This document shows positions 9,812 through 18,663 of a DNA stretch of 64,000 bases, in pieces. A program made the position numbers and the translations under genes. How positions within the stretch are numbered: position 1 is the first letter of the stretch; each line of letters starts with the position of its first letter. This stretch comes from Mycolicibacterium sp. P1-18 (GTDB lineage: Bacteria > Actinomycetota > Actinomycetes > Mycobacteriales > Mycobacteriaceae), in assembly GCF_008329535.1 (NCBI RefSeq), contig NZ_NPKR01000014.1:105975-169974 (forward strand), read 5' to 3'. The notes beneath the pieces are model-generated. The model was not told the origin of the DNA and did not search any database. It was given only the letters and a program-made list of their open reading frames with translations.

Positions 9812-12318
9812 GGTGCGGCCAGTTCGATCTCGACGGTCAGCCCGCCGCCGGGAGTGTCGGTCGCGTTGATGGTGCCGCCCATGGCTTCGACGAACCCCTT
9901 GGCCACCGACAGGCCCAACCCGACGCCGGTGGTGTTGTCGTGGTCGCCGAGCCGCTGGAAGGGGGCGAACAGTTCGTCGACGAGGGCCCGCCGCACGCCC
10001 GGTCCCTCGTCGACGACGTTGACGAGGACCCGGTCGCCGACCCGGCCGGCGTTGACGCGCACGATGCCGTCGGGCGCGTAGCGCATCGCGTTGTCGACGA
10101 CGTTGACCAGCACGCGTTCCAGCAGGCCGGCGTCGGCCATCACCGCGGTGTCGCCGACCTCGACCTTGATGCGATCCAATCCCGCCGTGGCCCTGGGGAT
10201 CCCGAGGATCGCGCGGTGCACGATCTCGTCGAGGTAGACCCGCTGCAGCGTGGGTCGCACCACGCCGGCGGCCAGGCGTGAGGAGTCGAGCAGGTTGCCC
10301 ACCAGCGAGGTCAGCTGGTCGACCGACTCCTCGACGGTGGCGAGCAGTTCCGCGGTGTCCTCGGGGGAGAACCCGACGTCGTCGGCGCGCAGGCTCGACA
10401 CCGCCGCCTTGGCTCCCGCCAACGGCGTCCGGAGGTCGTGGCTGACCGCCGAGAGCAGCGAGCGACGCAGTTCGTCGGCGCGCGCGATCGCCTCGGCCTG
10501 ACCGGCCTCGTCGATCAGTTCGCGCTGGCGCACCAGTCCCGCGGCCTGGGTGGCGACGGCGGTCAGCACGCGTCGGTCGCGGGCGGCGAGCTGGCGCCCG
10601 CTCATCAACATCCAGAACTCGTCGTCGCCGACCTCGATGGCGGTGTCGGCGGAGTCCACGTCGACGCACGGGTCGTCGCCGGTGCAGGCGATGATGCGCT
10701 GCTCGCCGTCGCGCTCGCGCAGCATGCTCACCGCGCGTTGGGAATACGTCTCGCGGACGCGCTCGAGCAGCATGCCCAGATCCGCTCCGCGGAGCACCGA
10801 TCCGGCGAACAGGGCCAGCAGTTCGGCCTCCTGCGACGCCAGCCGGGCCTCCCTCGCGCGTTTGGCGGCGCTGTCCACCAGGGCGGCGACGGCCACCGCG
10901 ACCAGGATCAGGACGACGACCGTCACGGCGCTGTCGGGCTGGGCGATGGTGAAGCTGTAGCGGGGGGTGACCAGGAAGTAGTTGAGCAGCAGCCCCGACA
11001 GCAGCGCCGAGACCGTGGCGGGGCCGACACCGCCGAGGAGGGCCACCACCACGACGCCGACGAAGAACAGCACGCTCTCTCCGGCGATCCCCAGGATCCG
11101 GTCGAGCAGCAGGGCGATCACCGCGCACAGTGCCGACGGCACCACCACCGAGGCCACCCAGGCCGCCAGCCGGAGCTTGCGCGGCGAGGCCGCCCACGTC
11201 GGCCCGCTCTTGGCCTGTTCGTGGGTGACCATGTGGATGTCGATCTTCCCGGACCGCTGCACCGTCTCCGCGCCGATGCCCTCGTCGAACATGCGGGCCC
11301 ACCGCGAGCGCCGCGACGTGCCGAGAACCAGTTGGGTGGCGTTCATCTCGCGGGCGAAGTCCAGCAGCGACGCCGAGACGTCGTCGCCGGCGACGGTGTG
11401 CACCGTCGCGCCGAGGCTCGCGGCGAGCTCCCGGATCTTGCCCATCTGCGGTGCGGAGACTCCGGACAGCCCGTCGCCGCGCACCACGTGCACGACCATC
11501 AGCTCGGCGCTGGACCTCGACGCGATGCGAGACGCCCTGCGCACCAACGTCTCCGACTCCTCGCCGCCGGTGACGGCGACGGCGACCCGCTCCCGGGCCT
11601 CCCAGGTGTCGCTGATCTCGTGGTCGGCGCGGTACTTGGCCAGTGCGGCGTCGACCTGGTCGGCGAGCCACAGCAGCGCCAGCTCGCGAAGCGCCGTCAG
11701 GTTGCCCTGACGGAAGTAGTTGCTCAGCGCCGCGTCGATGCGTTCCGGCGCGTAGACGTTCCCGTGGGACAGCCTGCGCCGCAACGCCTCCGGGGTGATG
11801 TCGACGAGCTCGATCTGGTTGGCGCGCCGGACCACCTCGTCGGGCACGGTCTCCTGCTGCTCGATCCCGGTGATCTGCGCGACGACGTCGTTGAGGCTCT
11901 CCAGATGCTGCACGTTGACGGTCGACACCACCGCGATGCCCGCGTCGAGCAACTCGCCGACGTCCTGCCACCGCTTCGGGTTCTTCGACCCGGGGGTGTT
12001 GGTGTGCGCCAGCTCGTCGACCAACACCACCTCGGGACGACGCTCCAGCACCGCCTCGACGTTCAACTCGGCGAACTCCGTGCCGCGGTAGGCGATCAGG
12101 CGCGGTGGCACCAGTTCGATGCCGTCGAGCAGTTCGGCGGTGCGCTTGCGCCCGTGGGTCTCGACGACCGCGGCCACGACGTCGGTGCCGCGCTCGAGCC
12201 GGCGGTGCGCCTCGCCCAGCATGGCGAAGGTCTTGCCGACGCCCGGCGCCGCGCCCAGGTAGATCCGCAGCTCGCCCCGCTTGGGGCGGTGCGTGGACGC
12301 AGGCGGTTCGGGACTCAC
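9808..12318 (-). CDS. kdpD: KdpD osmosensitive K+ sensor histidine kinase
   Basis: An 836-residue sensor from the chosen GTG. It has the KdpD N-terminal domain with Walker A GAAPGVGKT at 22-30 and the LVDELAHTNTPG motif, a universal-stress-protein-like domain near 235-355, four close membrane helices near 390-480, a GAF-like region, the phosphorylation His near 627 in SAVSHDLRTPL, and an ATPase domain with GVGLGLSVAKGF. It senses K+ limitation and controls KdpE. Start options are GTG 12318 (8 bases after kdpC), GTG 12333 and TTG 12357; the first avoids overlap. Confidence 0.94.
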   Translation of the reverse strand: MSPEPPASTHRPKRGELRIYLGAAPGVGKTFAMLGEAHRRLERGTDVVAAVVETHGRKRTAELLDGIELVPPRLIAYRGTEFAELNVEAVLERRPEVVLVDELAHTNTPGSKNPKRWQDVGELLDAGIAVVSTVNVQHLESLNDVVAQITGIEQQETVPDEVVRRANQIELVDITPEALRRRLSHGNVYAPERIDAALSNYFRQGNLTALRELALLWLADQVDAALAKYRADHEISDTWEARERVAVAVTGGEESETLVRRASRIASRSSAELMVVHVVRGDGLSGVSAPQMGKIRELAASLGATVHTVAGDDVSASLLDFAREMNATQLVLGTSRRSRWARMFDEGIGAETVQRSGKIDIHMVTHEQAKSGPTWAASPRKLRLAAWVASVVVPSALCAVIALLLDRILGIAGESVLFFVGVVVVALLGGVGPATVSALLSGLLLNYFLVTPRYSFTIAQPDSAVTVVVLILVAVAVAALVDSAAKRAREARLASQEAELLALFAGSVLRGADLGMLLERVRETYSQRAVSMLRERDGEQRIIACTGDDPCVDVDSADTAIEVGDDEFWMLMSGRQLAARDRRVLTAVATQAAGLVRQRELIDEAGQAEAIARADELRRSLLSAVSHDLRTPLAGAKAAVSSLRADDVGFSPEDTAELLATVEESVDQLTSLVGNLLDSSRLAAGVVRPTLQRVYLDEIVHRAILGIPRATAGLDRIKVEVGDTAVMADAGLLERVLVNVVDNAMRYAPDGIVRVNAGRVGDRVLVNVVDEGPGVRRALVDELFAPFQRLGDHDNTTGVGLGLSVAKGFVEAMGGTINATDTPGGGLTVEIELAAP

Positions 12319-12325
12319 GTGCCCA

Positions 12326-13210
12326 TCATCCACCCAAGCGCTGCTGGTCGAGTGCAAGGTTGACGGCCAGCACGTCCACGGCGGGTTCGCCCATGAAGCC
12401 GAGCGCGCGGCCGTCGGTGTGGGCGGCGATGACCGTCCTGACCTGATCGGCGGTGATGCCGCGAACCCTGGCGATGCGGTCGGCCTGCTGGTCGGCGTAG
12501 GCCGGCGAGATGTCGGGATCCAGCCCGCTGCCGCTGGCGGTCACCGCGTCGGCGGGCACCTCGGGACTGGCGTTGGCGGCGCCGTGGACGGGTACCAGCT
12601 GACCGGTCGAGTAGTCCTCGTCGGTCTTGGCGCACTCGACGCGGACGCCCTCGTAGGTGGCGAGGAACGGCGTCGTGGTGGCGGTGCACGGCTCGTTGAC
12701 GCTGACCACCCGGACCGGATGGGTGACCCGACCGGCCATGGGGCCGGACGTGTCCCGCGGACCGATGACCGAAAGCACGGCGCCGACGCCGCCGCCGGTG
12801 CAGAACGGCCGCGCGCCGTCGACCCCGTCGAGCTTGGCGACGTCCTGGCTGCGCGTGCACACCAGGGTCAGCAGACTGGGCTTGTCGGGGGCGTCGACGA
12901 TGCTCTCCGGTCCCAGGTTGCTCGCGCTGGTGGCCATGGGGTCGTACCCGTCACCTGCCATCGAGGGCCGGCTCTGGAGATACTGCGGCAGCGGGGTGCC
13001 GTCGGCGGCGGTGAAGAGTTGACCGATCAGGCTGCTGCCGACCGGCTTTCCGCCGGCCTGGACGATCGAGCCGTCGGCCTTGTCGTGCAGGCCGGGCAGC
13101 TGGGCGGCGAGCCAGACGAGCAGGGGGTAGGCGCCGCCGACGATCACGGTGAGCACCAGAAGGGCCCGCAGGGCGGCGACGTGTTGACGGACGAGACTGG
13201 AGAGCTTCAT
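12326..13210 (-). CDS. kdpC: KdpC, K+-transporting ATPase subunit C (long form)
   Basis: The single-helix subunit that supports ATP binding by KdpB. The N-terminal membrane anchor (LRALLVLTVIVGGAYPLLVWLAAQLP), the QLF-AADGTPLPQYLQSRPS region and the C-terminal GLDPDISPAYADQQADRIARVRG block with the ending DVLAVNLALD are canonical. At 294 residues it is about 100 longer than E. coli KdpC; the extra segment lies at roughly 105-215, includes several Cys and no recognised domain, and is in frame. kdpB ends two bases before its ATG. Confidence 0.93.
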   Translation of the reverse strand: MKLSSLVRQHVAALRALLVLTVIVGGAYPLLVWLAAQLPGLHDKADGSIVQAGGKPVGSSLIGQLFTAADGTPLPQYLQSRPSMAGDGYDPMATSASNLGPESIVDAPDKPSLLTLVCTRSQDVAKLDGVDGARPFCTGGGVGAVLSVIGPRDTSGPMAGRVTHPVRVVSVNEPCTATTTPFLATYEGVRVECAKTDEDYSTGQLVPVHGAANASPEVPADAVTASGSGLDPDISPAYADQQADRIARVRGITADQVRTVIAAHTDGRALGFMGEPAVDVLAVNLALDQQRLGG

Positions 13211-13212
13211 GT

Positions 13213-15366
13213 TTAGGACATCCCGGGAATGAGTTGGACTACCAGGTCGATCAGCTTGATGCCGATGAACGGAGCGACGATGCCGCCGAGGCCGTAGACG
13301 TACAGGTTGCGGCTCAGCAGCTTCGACGCGCTGCTGGGGGTGTAGCGGACGCCTTTGAGCGACAACGGGATCAGCGCGATGATGACGACGGCGTTGAAGA
13401 TGACCGCGGACAGGATCGCCGACTGCGGGCTGTGCAGCCGCATCACGTTGAGCAGGTCGAGGCCCGGGAACAGCGTCACGAACAGCGCCGGGATGATCGC
13501 GAAGTACTTGGCGATGTCGTTGGCGATCGAGAACGTGGTCAGGGCACCGCGGGTGATCAGCAACTGCTTGCCGATCTCGACGATCTCGATGAGCTTGGTC
13601 GGGTCGGAGTCGAGGTCGACCATGTTGCCGGCCTCCTTGGCCGCCGACGTGCCGGTGTTCATCGCGACGCCGACGTCGGCCTGCGCCAGGGCGGGGGCGT
13701 CGTTGGTGCCGTCGCCGGTCATCGCGACGAGCTTGCCGCCCTCCTGCTCCCGCTTGATCAGCGCGAGCTTGTCCTCTGGGGTGGCCTCGGCCAGGAAGTC
13801 GTCGACCCCGGCCTCGTCGGCAATGGCCTTGGCGGTCAACGGGTTGTCGCCGGTGATCATCACGGTGCGGATGCCCATCCGGCGCATCTCCTCGAACCGC
13901 TCCCGCATGCCGGGCTTGACCACGTCCTTGAGGTGGATGACGCCCAGCGCGCGGGCGGTGCCGCCCTGCAGTTCGCCGACGACCAGGGGCGTGCCGCCTG
14001 CGGAGGAGACCTCGTCGACGATGGTGCCGAGTTCCGGCGGAACGGTGCCGCCATTGGCGCGCACCCACTCGGCGACCGACGCGGCCGCACCCTTGCGCAG
14101 CTGATGACCGTCGGCGAGGTCGACGCCGGACATGCGCGTGGCGGCGGTGAACTCGATCCACTGCGCGTCACCCAGTTCGCTTGCCGCCCTGGCCCGTAGG
14201 CCGAAGCGCTCCTTGGCGAACACCACGATCGAGCGGCCCTCGGGGGTCTCGTCGGCCAGGCTGGACAGCTGGGCGGCGTCGGCGAACCGTTCGGGGGTGA
14301 CGCCGTCGAGTTGCAGGAAGGCGCCGGCCTGCCGGTTGCCGAGGGTGATGGTGCCGGTCTTGTCGAGCAGCAGCACGTTGACGTCACCGGCGGCCTCGAC
14401 CGCGCGCCCGGACATCGCGAGCACGTTGCGTTGCACCAGGCGGTCCATGCCGGCGATGCCGATGGCCGACAGCAGGGCGCCGATGGTGGTCGGGATGAGG
14501 CACACCAGCAGGGCGACCATGACGATGCCGCTGATGCCGTCACCGTTGAGCGCCAACGAGTCCGGGACGCCAGGATTGTTCGCCTTGGAGAAGATCGCCA
14601 GTGGTTGCAGGGTCGCCACGGCGAAGACGAAGATCAGCGTCAGCGCCGCGAGCAGGATGTTGAGTGCGATCTCGTTGGGCGTCTTCTGCCGGTTGGCGCC
14701 CTCGACGAGGGCGATCATCCGGTCGATGAAGCTCTCGCCGGGCTTCTGGGTGATCTTCACGACGATCCGGTCGGACAGCACGGTCGTGCCGCCGGTGACG
14801 GCGGACCGGTCACCGCCGGACTCACGGATCACGGGGGCGGACTCGCCGGTGATGGCGGACTCGTCGACCGAGGCGATGCCCTCCACGACGTCACCGTCGC
14901 CCGGGATCACCTGTCCGGCTTCGACGACGACGACGTCGCCCTGGCGTAGCAGTGGGGCGGCGACCTCCTCCTCGGTGCCGGGGACCGTCGGGGCCCAGCC
15001 GACGAGTCGGCGGGCGACGGTGTCGGCCTTCGCCCGCCGCAGCGAGTCGGCTTGCGCCTTGCCGCGGCCCTCGGCGACGGCCTCGGCGAGGTTGGCGAAG
15101 ATCACCGTCAGCCACAGCCAACCGACGGTCAGCCAGCCGAACCACGACGGTTCGGCGACGGCCAGCACCGTGCTCCAGACGGCGCCGACCTCGACGACGA
15201 ACATCACCGGGTTGTGCCACAGCGTCCGCGGATCCAGCTTCTTGACCGCGTCGGGGATGGAGTGCAGCAGCATCTTGGGGTCGAGCAGCCCGCCGCCCAC
15301 GCGCTTGGTGGTCGTGGGTTCGGCAACGGTTTCCGCCGCAGGGGTGTCAATGGTGGTGGTGGTCAT
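13213..15366 (-). CDS. kdpB: KdpB, K+-transporting P-type ATPase
   Basis: A 717-residue type IA P-type ATPase, the energising subunit of KdpFABC. TGES is present in ESAITGESAPV, the phosphorylated Asp335 lies in LLLDKTGTITLG, and the ATP-binding and hinge motifs appear as KGAAASVAEW and MTGDGTNDAPALAQADVGVAMN. Membrane helices flank these cytoplasmic domains. The length is slightly over E. coli KdpB (682). It sits two bases from kdpC and three from kdpA, so the structural genes are one transcript. Confidence 0.97.
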   Translation of the reverse strand: MTTTTIDTPAAETVAEPTTTKRVGGGLLDPKMLLHSIPDAVKKLDPRTLWHNPVMFVVEVGAVWSTVLAVAEPSWFGWLTVGWLWLTVIFANLAEAVAEGRGKAQADSLRRAKADTVARRLVGWAPTVPGTEEEVAAPLLRQGDVVVVEAGQVIPGDGDVVEGIASVDESAITGESAPVIRESGGDRSAVTGGTTVLSDRIVVKITQKPGESFIDRMIALVEGANRQKTPNEIALNILLAALTLIFVFAVATLQPLAIFSKANNPGVPDSLALNGDGISGIVMVALLVCLIPTTIGALLSAIGIAGMDRLVQRNVLAMSGRAVEAAGDVNVLLLDKTGTITLGNRQAGAFLQLDGVTPERFADAAQLSSLADETPEGRSIVVFAKERFGLRARAASELGDAQWIEFTAATRMSGVDLADGHQLRKGAAASVAEWVRANGGTVPPELGTIVDEVSSAGGTPLVVGELQGGTARALGVIHLKDVVKPGMRERFEEMRRMGIRTVMITGDNPLTAKAIADEAGVDDFLAEATPEDKLALIKREQEGGKLVAMTGDGTNDAPALAQADVGVAMNTGTSAAKEAGNMVDLDSDPTKLIEIVEIGKQLLITRGALTTFSIANDIAKYFAIIPALFVTLFPGLDLLNVMRLHSPQSAILSAVIFNAVVIIALIPLSLKGVRYTPSSASKLLSRNLYVYGLGGIVAPFIGIKLIDLVVQLIPGMS

Positions 15367-15368
15367 GG

Positions 15369-17039
15369 TCAGTGGATTCCTTCAGCGAGGGGTCCGAGCG
15401 CCAGCATCGGCAGGAAGGTCAGCGCGACGAGGATGAGCGTCACGCCGGCGACCAAGCCGACGAACTGGGGACGGTGGGTGGGGAGGGTGCCGACGGACTC
15501 GGGCGTGCTGCGTTGCGCGGCAAGGGAACCGGCGAGCGCGAGCACCAGGATGATCGGTAGGAACCGGCCGAACGCCATCGCCAGTCCGAGGGCGACGTTG
15601 TACCACTCGGTGTTGACGGAGATGCCTGCGAACGCCGAGCCGTTGTTGTTGGCCGCGGAGGTGAAGGCGTAGAGAACCTCGGACAGGCCGTGCGGCCCGG
15701 TGTTGAGCATGCTCGCGCGCTGGCCGGGCATGGCGATCGCGACCGCCGTGCCGGTCAGCACGATCAGCGGGGTCACCAGGAAGTAGGCGGCGGCGAGCTT
15801 GATCTCCCGCGGCGTGATCTTCTTGCCGAGGTACTCCGGCGTGCGCCCCACCATGAGGCCCGCGACGAACACCGTGATGACCGCCAGGATCAGCATGCCG
15901 TAGAGACCGGAACCCGTACCGCCAGGGGCGATCTCGCCGAGCTGCATGTTGAACATCGTCATCAGGCCGCCGAGGCTGGTGTAGGAGTCGTGGAACGAGT
16001 CCACCGCGCCGGTCGAGGTCAGCGTCGTCGCGCCGGCGAAGACCGCGGAGTCGGGCACGCCGAAGCGTTGTTCGACGCCCTCCATCGCCGAGCCGACCGC
16101 CGTCGGCACCGTGCCGTGAGCCTGGATCTGGAAGAACATCGTCAGCGAAATGCTGGCCGTGGCAATGAGTCCCATCACCGCGACGATCGCGTATCCCTGC
16201 TTGCGGTTGTCGACCATGCGGCCGAACATGCGTGGCATCGAGAAGGAGATGACCAGCAGCAGGAAGATCTCCACCCAGTTGGTCCACGCCGTCGGGTTCT
16301 CGAAGGGGTGCGCCGAGTTGGCGTTGAAGAAGCCGCCGCCGTTGGTGCCGAGTTCCTTGATGGCCTCCTGGCTGGCGACCGGCCCGCCCGGGATGGTCTG
16401 TTGCGCACCGGCAATCGTGGTGACCACCTGGTCGTGCAGGTGGAAGTTCTGGATGGCGCCACCGGCGATCAGGACGAGCGCGGCGAGCACCGACAGCGGC
16501 AACAGGATGCGCAGGGTGCCGCGCACCAGGTCGACCCAGAAGTTGCCCAGCTCACCGCTGCGGGTGCGGGCGAAGCCGCGCACCAGCGCCACCGCGACGG
16601 ACATGCCGACGGCGGCGGAGACGAAGTTCTGCACCATGAGGCCGGCCATCTGGACCAGGTGGCCCTGGGTGCTCTCGCCGGAGTAGGCCTGCCAGTTGGT
16701 GTTGGTGACGAAGCTGACGGCGGTGTTCCACGCCAGCGCCGGGGTCATCTCCGTGGCGGGGTCGTTGAGGTGCAGGGGCAGCTTGCCCTGCACCAGCTGG
16801 AAGGTGAACAGCGCCAGGATGCTCACCGCGGAGAACGCCAGGACGCTGCGGGCGTAGGCGCCCCAGCCCTGCTCGGCCTCGGGGTCGGCGCCGATGGCGC
16901 GGTACAGGAAGCGTTCGACGCGAGAGTGCTTGTCGGAGTCGTACACGCGGAACATGTAGTCGCCCAGCGGTGCGTGCACCGCGACGAGCGCCAGGATGAG
17001 GGACGCGAGGAAGAGAACCCCCGCGAAGGTGGACGTCAC
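15369..17039 (-). CDS. kdpA: KdpA, K+-binding channel-like subunit
   Basis: A 556-residue polytopic membrane protein of the SKT superfamily that provides the selective K+ pathway of KdpFABC. Filter-type segments such as NTNWQAYSGE, GTNGGGFFNANSAHPFENPT, and TSTGAVDSFHDSYT are present. The GTG at 17039 gives VTSTFAGVLFLASLILALV as first helix; its first base is the last base of the kdpF TAG, a one-base overlap. The open frame extends further upstream but that part is non-hydrophobic and overlaps kdpF. Confidence 0.95.
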   Translation of the reverse strand: MTSTFAGVLFLASLILALVAVHAPLGDYMFRVYDSDKHSRVERFLYRAIGADPEAEQGWGAYARSVLAFSAVSILALFTFQLVQGKLPLHLNDPATEMTPALAWNTAVSFVTNTNWQAYSGESTQGHLVQMAGLMVQNFVSAAVGMSVAVALVRGFARTRSGELGNFWVDLVRGTLRILLPLSVLAALVLIAGGAIQNFHLHDQVVTTIAGAQQTIPGGPVASQEAIKELGTNGGGFFNANSAHPFENPTAWTNWVEIFLLLVISFSMPRMFGRMVDNRKQGYAIVAVMGLIATASISLTMFFQIQAHGTVPTAVGSAMEGVEQRFGVPDSAVFAGATTLTSTGAVDSFHDSYTSLGGLMTMFNMQLGEIAPGGTGSGLYGMLILAVITVFVAGLMVGRTPEYLGKKITPREIKLAAAYFLVTPLIVLTGTAVAIAMPGQRASMLNTGPHGLSEVLYAFTSAANNNGSAFAGISVNTEWYNVALGLAMAFGRFLPIILVLALAGSLAAQRSTPESVGTLPTHRPQFVGLVAGVTLILVALTFLPMLALGPLAEGIH

Positions 17040-17128
17040 TAGAACCTCTCTGGGAACAGGAGAGCGACGGCCATGAAGACCGCCAGCAGAACGGCGAGGA
17101 CGAGCCCGACGAGGTTGGCGTAGCTCAT
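17039..17128 (-). CDS. kdpF: KdpF, small stabilising subunit
   Basis: A 29-residue peptide that is one membrane helix (MSYANLVGLVLAVLLAVF then MAVALLFPERF), the exact size of E. coli KdpF, which stabilises the KdpFABC complex. Its ATG overlaps the stop of the preceding 26-residue peptide (ATGA) and its stop overlaps the kdpA start, so translation is coupled throughout. Confidence 0.92.
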   Translation of the reverse strand: MSYANLVGLVLAVLLAVFMAVALLFPERF

Positions 17129-17205
17129 CGCTCGAACATCCTCTGGACCCCACCGAGCACCGCGAAGATCGCGATGGTCAGCAGCACGAACACGACTATG
17201 GACAT
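17125..17205 (-). CDS. 26-residue membrane peptide leading the kdp operon
   Basis: A very short frame, ATG at 17205 to TGA at 17125, coding one hydrophobic helix (MSIVVFVLLTIAIFAVLGG) with a basic end QRMFER. It is the first frame of the kdp operon and is coupled to kdpF by ATGA. It resembles KdpF in size and hydrophobicity but is a separate peptide. A structural role in the Kdp complex is an inference from position. Confidence 0.65.
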   Translation of the reverse strand: MSIVVFVLLTIAIFAVLGGVQRMFER

Positions 17206-17401
17206 GCACGCGACGCTATGACCGCCTACCAGGCAGAACGCCGTCCCTTACGGTTTCTTGACACCCCGCCAACGGCGTCTTTACGCGTCCTTTGCGGCGC
17301 TGTGCGCGCCGTCACCGCGGGAAAGACGGATCGGCCAACCTGAAAGCTCCCTGCGGGTTACTGTCACAGTCGTCAATAACATCGCGGGGGTTGGAGTAAG
17401 C

Positions 17402-18607
17402 ATGGACGTTTCCGTTCGACCGTGGTTCACCACGGGAGTCGCGCTCGTCGGGGCCGGCGCGATCGCGCTGACCCCCATCAGTCCGATGGCGCCGGTGCGG
17501 CCGGTCGCGGACGTGGCTCAGGTGTCCGCCGCCGTCTCGAGGCAGGTCGAGCTCACCGCCCTCGACTGGCCGTACATCCTGTCGCTGCCGATCATCCGGC
17601 AGAACATCCTCAACACGATCGAGAACTGGGCCGTCTATCTGGGGGGCTTCGCGAAGTCCGGCGTGGGGTTGACGCAATCGCTGCTGGCGTTGCCGGGCGT
17701 GACCATCGAGGCCCTCCAACAAGCACTGGCGTTGGACTTCGTCGGCGCCTTCGACACCATCGCCACCGGAGTCCGCGACACCGTGATCGCCGTCGGGCAG
17801 CCCCTGCTCGACTCGATCATCTGGCGCAACCAGAAGGCCGCCCTGGTGCAGTCCGCGTTGAGTTCGGCCGTCCCACTGGCGTACATCAGCGTGGTCAACG
17901 GCTTCCTGGCCGCCGCCAACGGAGTGACCACGTCGCTCATCGTCGGCACCCAGGACTTCATCGCTGCCGTGCTGACCCTCAACCTCGGCAACATCGTCAA
18001 CGCCGCCCTCGACGGGACGCGGAACTTCGTGACTGCGCTGGGCGCAGGCGCCGGCGCCATCGTCGACGGCATCGAAGCCGCGCAGCGTGGCATCGCGGAA
18101 GCGCTCGCGACCACGCCGCCGCCACCGCCGGCGTTCTTTGCGTCGAACGTGGCGGACACGTCGGCGATGAGCACGTTCTCCGCCGACAACACCCTGACGC
18201 TGTCGCGATCCGCCGGTGGCGCCGACGCCGAGGTGTTTCAGCCCGAGGTGACGCCGGACGCTCCCGTCGTGCCGGACGCCGAACCGGTGGTGGCGGACGA
18301 GACGCCGGCCGTCGAGGCCCCCGACCCGACGTCGACGGTCCCTGCCCCGGCTCCGGCTCCGGCTCCGGTGAAGGACGCCGACCCGACTCCCGACCCGGTC
18401 ACGCCGGAGAAGAACCCGCCCGCCACGTCGGTCAAGGACGACGTCAAGGACGTGAAGGACGTGAAGGACGAGGCCAAGGAGCCGGCGAAGGTCACGGCCG
18501 GCGCCCATGCCACCGGCAACGACAAGTCTGCCGGGGCGACGAAGGACGACGACGGGGCCGGTGCGGCTGCCAAGCCGGCTTCCGGTGGCGACGGCGGCGA
18601 GTCGTAA
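17402..18607 (+). CDS. Secreted Ala-rich protein with acidic/Lys-Pro tail, unknown function
   Basis: A 401-residue protein. The ATG at 17402 follows GGAG and gives a signal-like N-terminus (basic VRPW then VALVGAGAIALTPI). Residues 40-255 are an Ala/Val/Leu-rich, mostly helical domain typical of a mycobacterial exported protein family. Residues 290-401 are low complexity, rich in Pro, Asp, Val and Lys with VKDVKD repeats, probably extended in the envelope. A TTGACA element at 17258-17263 may be its -35. No enzymatic motif is seen. Confidence 0.75.
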   Translation: MDVSVRPWFTTGVALVGAGAIALTPISPMAPVRPVADVAQVSAAVSRQVELTALDWPYILSLPIIRQNILNTIENWAVYLGGFAKSGVGLTQSLLALPGVTIEALQQALALDFVGAFDTIATGVRDTVIAVGQPLLDSIIWRNQKAALVQSALSSAVPLAYISVVNGFLAAANGVTTSLIVGTQDFIAAVLTLNLGNIVNAALDGTRNFVTALGAGAGAIVDGIEAAQRGIAEALATTPPPPPAFFASNVADTSAMSTFSADNTLTLSRSAGGADAEVFQPEVTPDAPVVPDAEPVVADETPAVEAPDPTSTVPAPAPAPAPVKDADPTPDPVTPEKNPPATSVKDDVKDVKDVKDEAKEPAKVTAGAHATGNDKSAGATKDDDGAGAAAKPASGGDGGES

Positions 18608-18633
18608 CGGTCTGCGCTGCAACGTCTTCGGGA

Positions 18634-18663
18634 AGCGGATCGCCTAGGGTGTGGCGATCCGCT
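18634..18663. terminator. Bidirectional hairpin terminator
   Basis: AGCGGATCGCC (18634-18644) and GGCGATCCGCT (18653-18663) form a perfect 11-bp stem with an 8-base loop. It lies between the convergent secreted-protein and LacI genes and includes the LacI stop codon, so it may end both transcripts. Confidence 0.65.

Noticed and set aside
10438..12363. Plus-strand open frame of over 600 codons opposite kdpD
   Set aside because: Shadow of kdpD; composition dominated by Gln, Arg, His, Asp and no motif.
17206..17401. Search for a c-di-AMP riboswitch between kdp and the secreted-protein gene
   Set aside because: The kdp leader is too short and no conserved ydaO-type pairing is visible.
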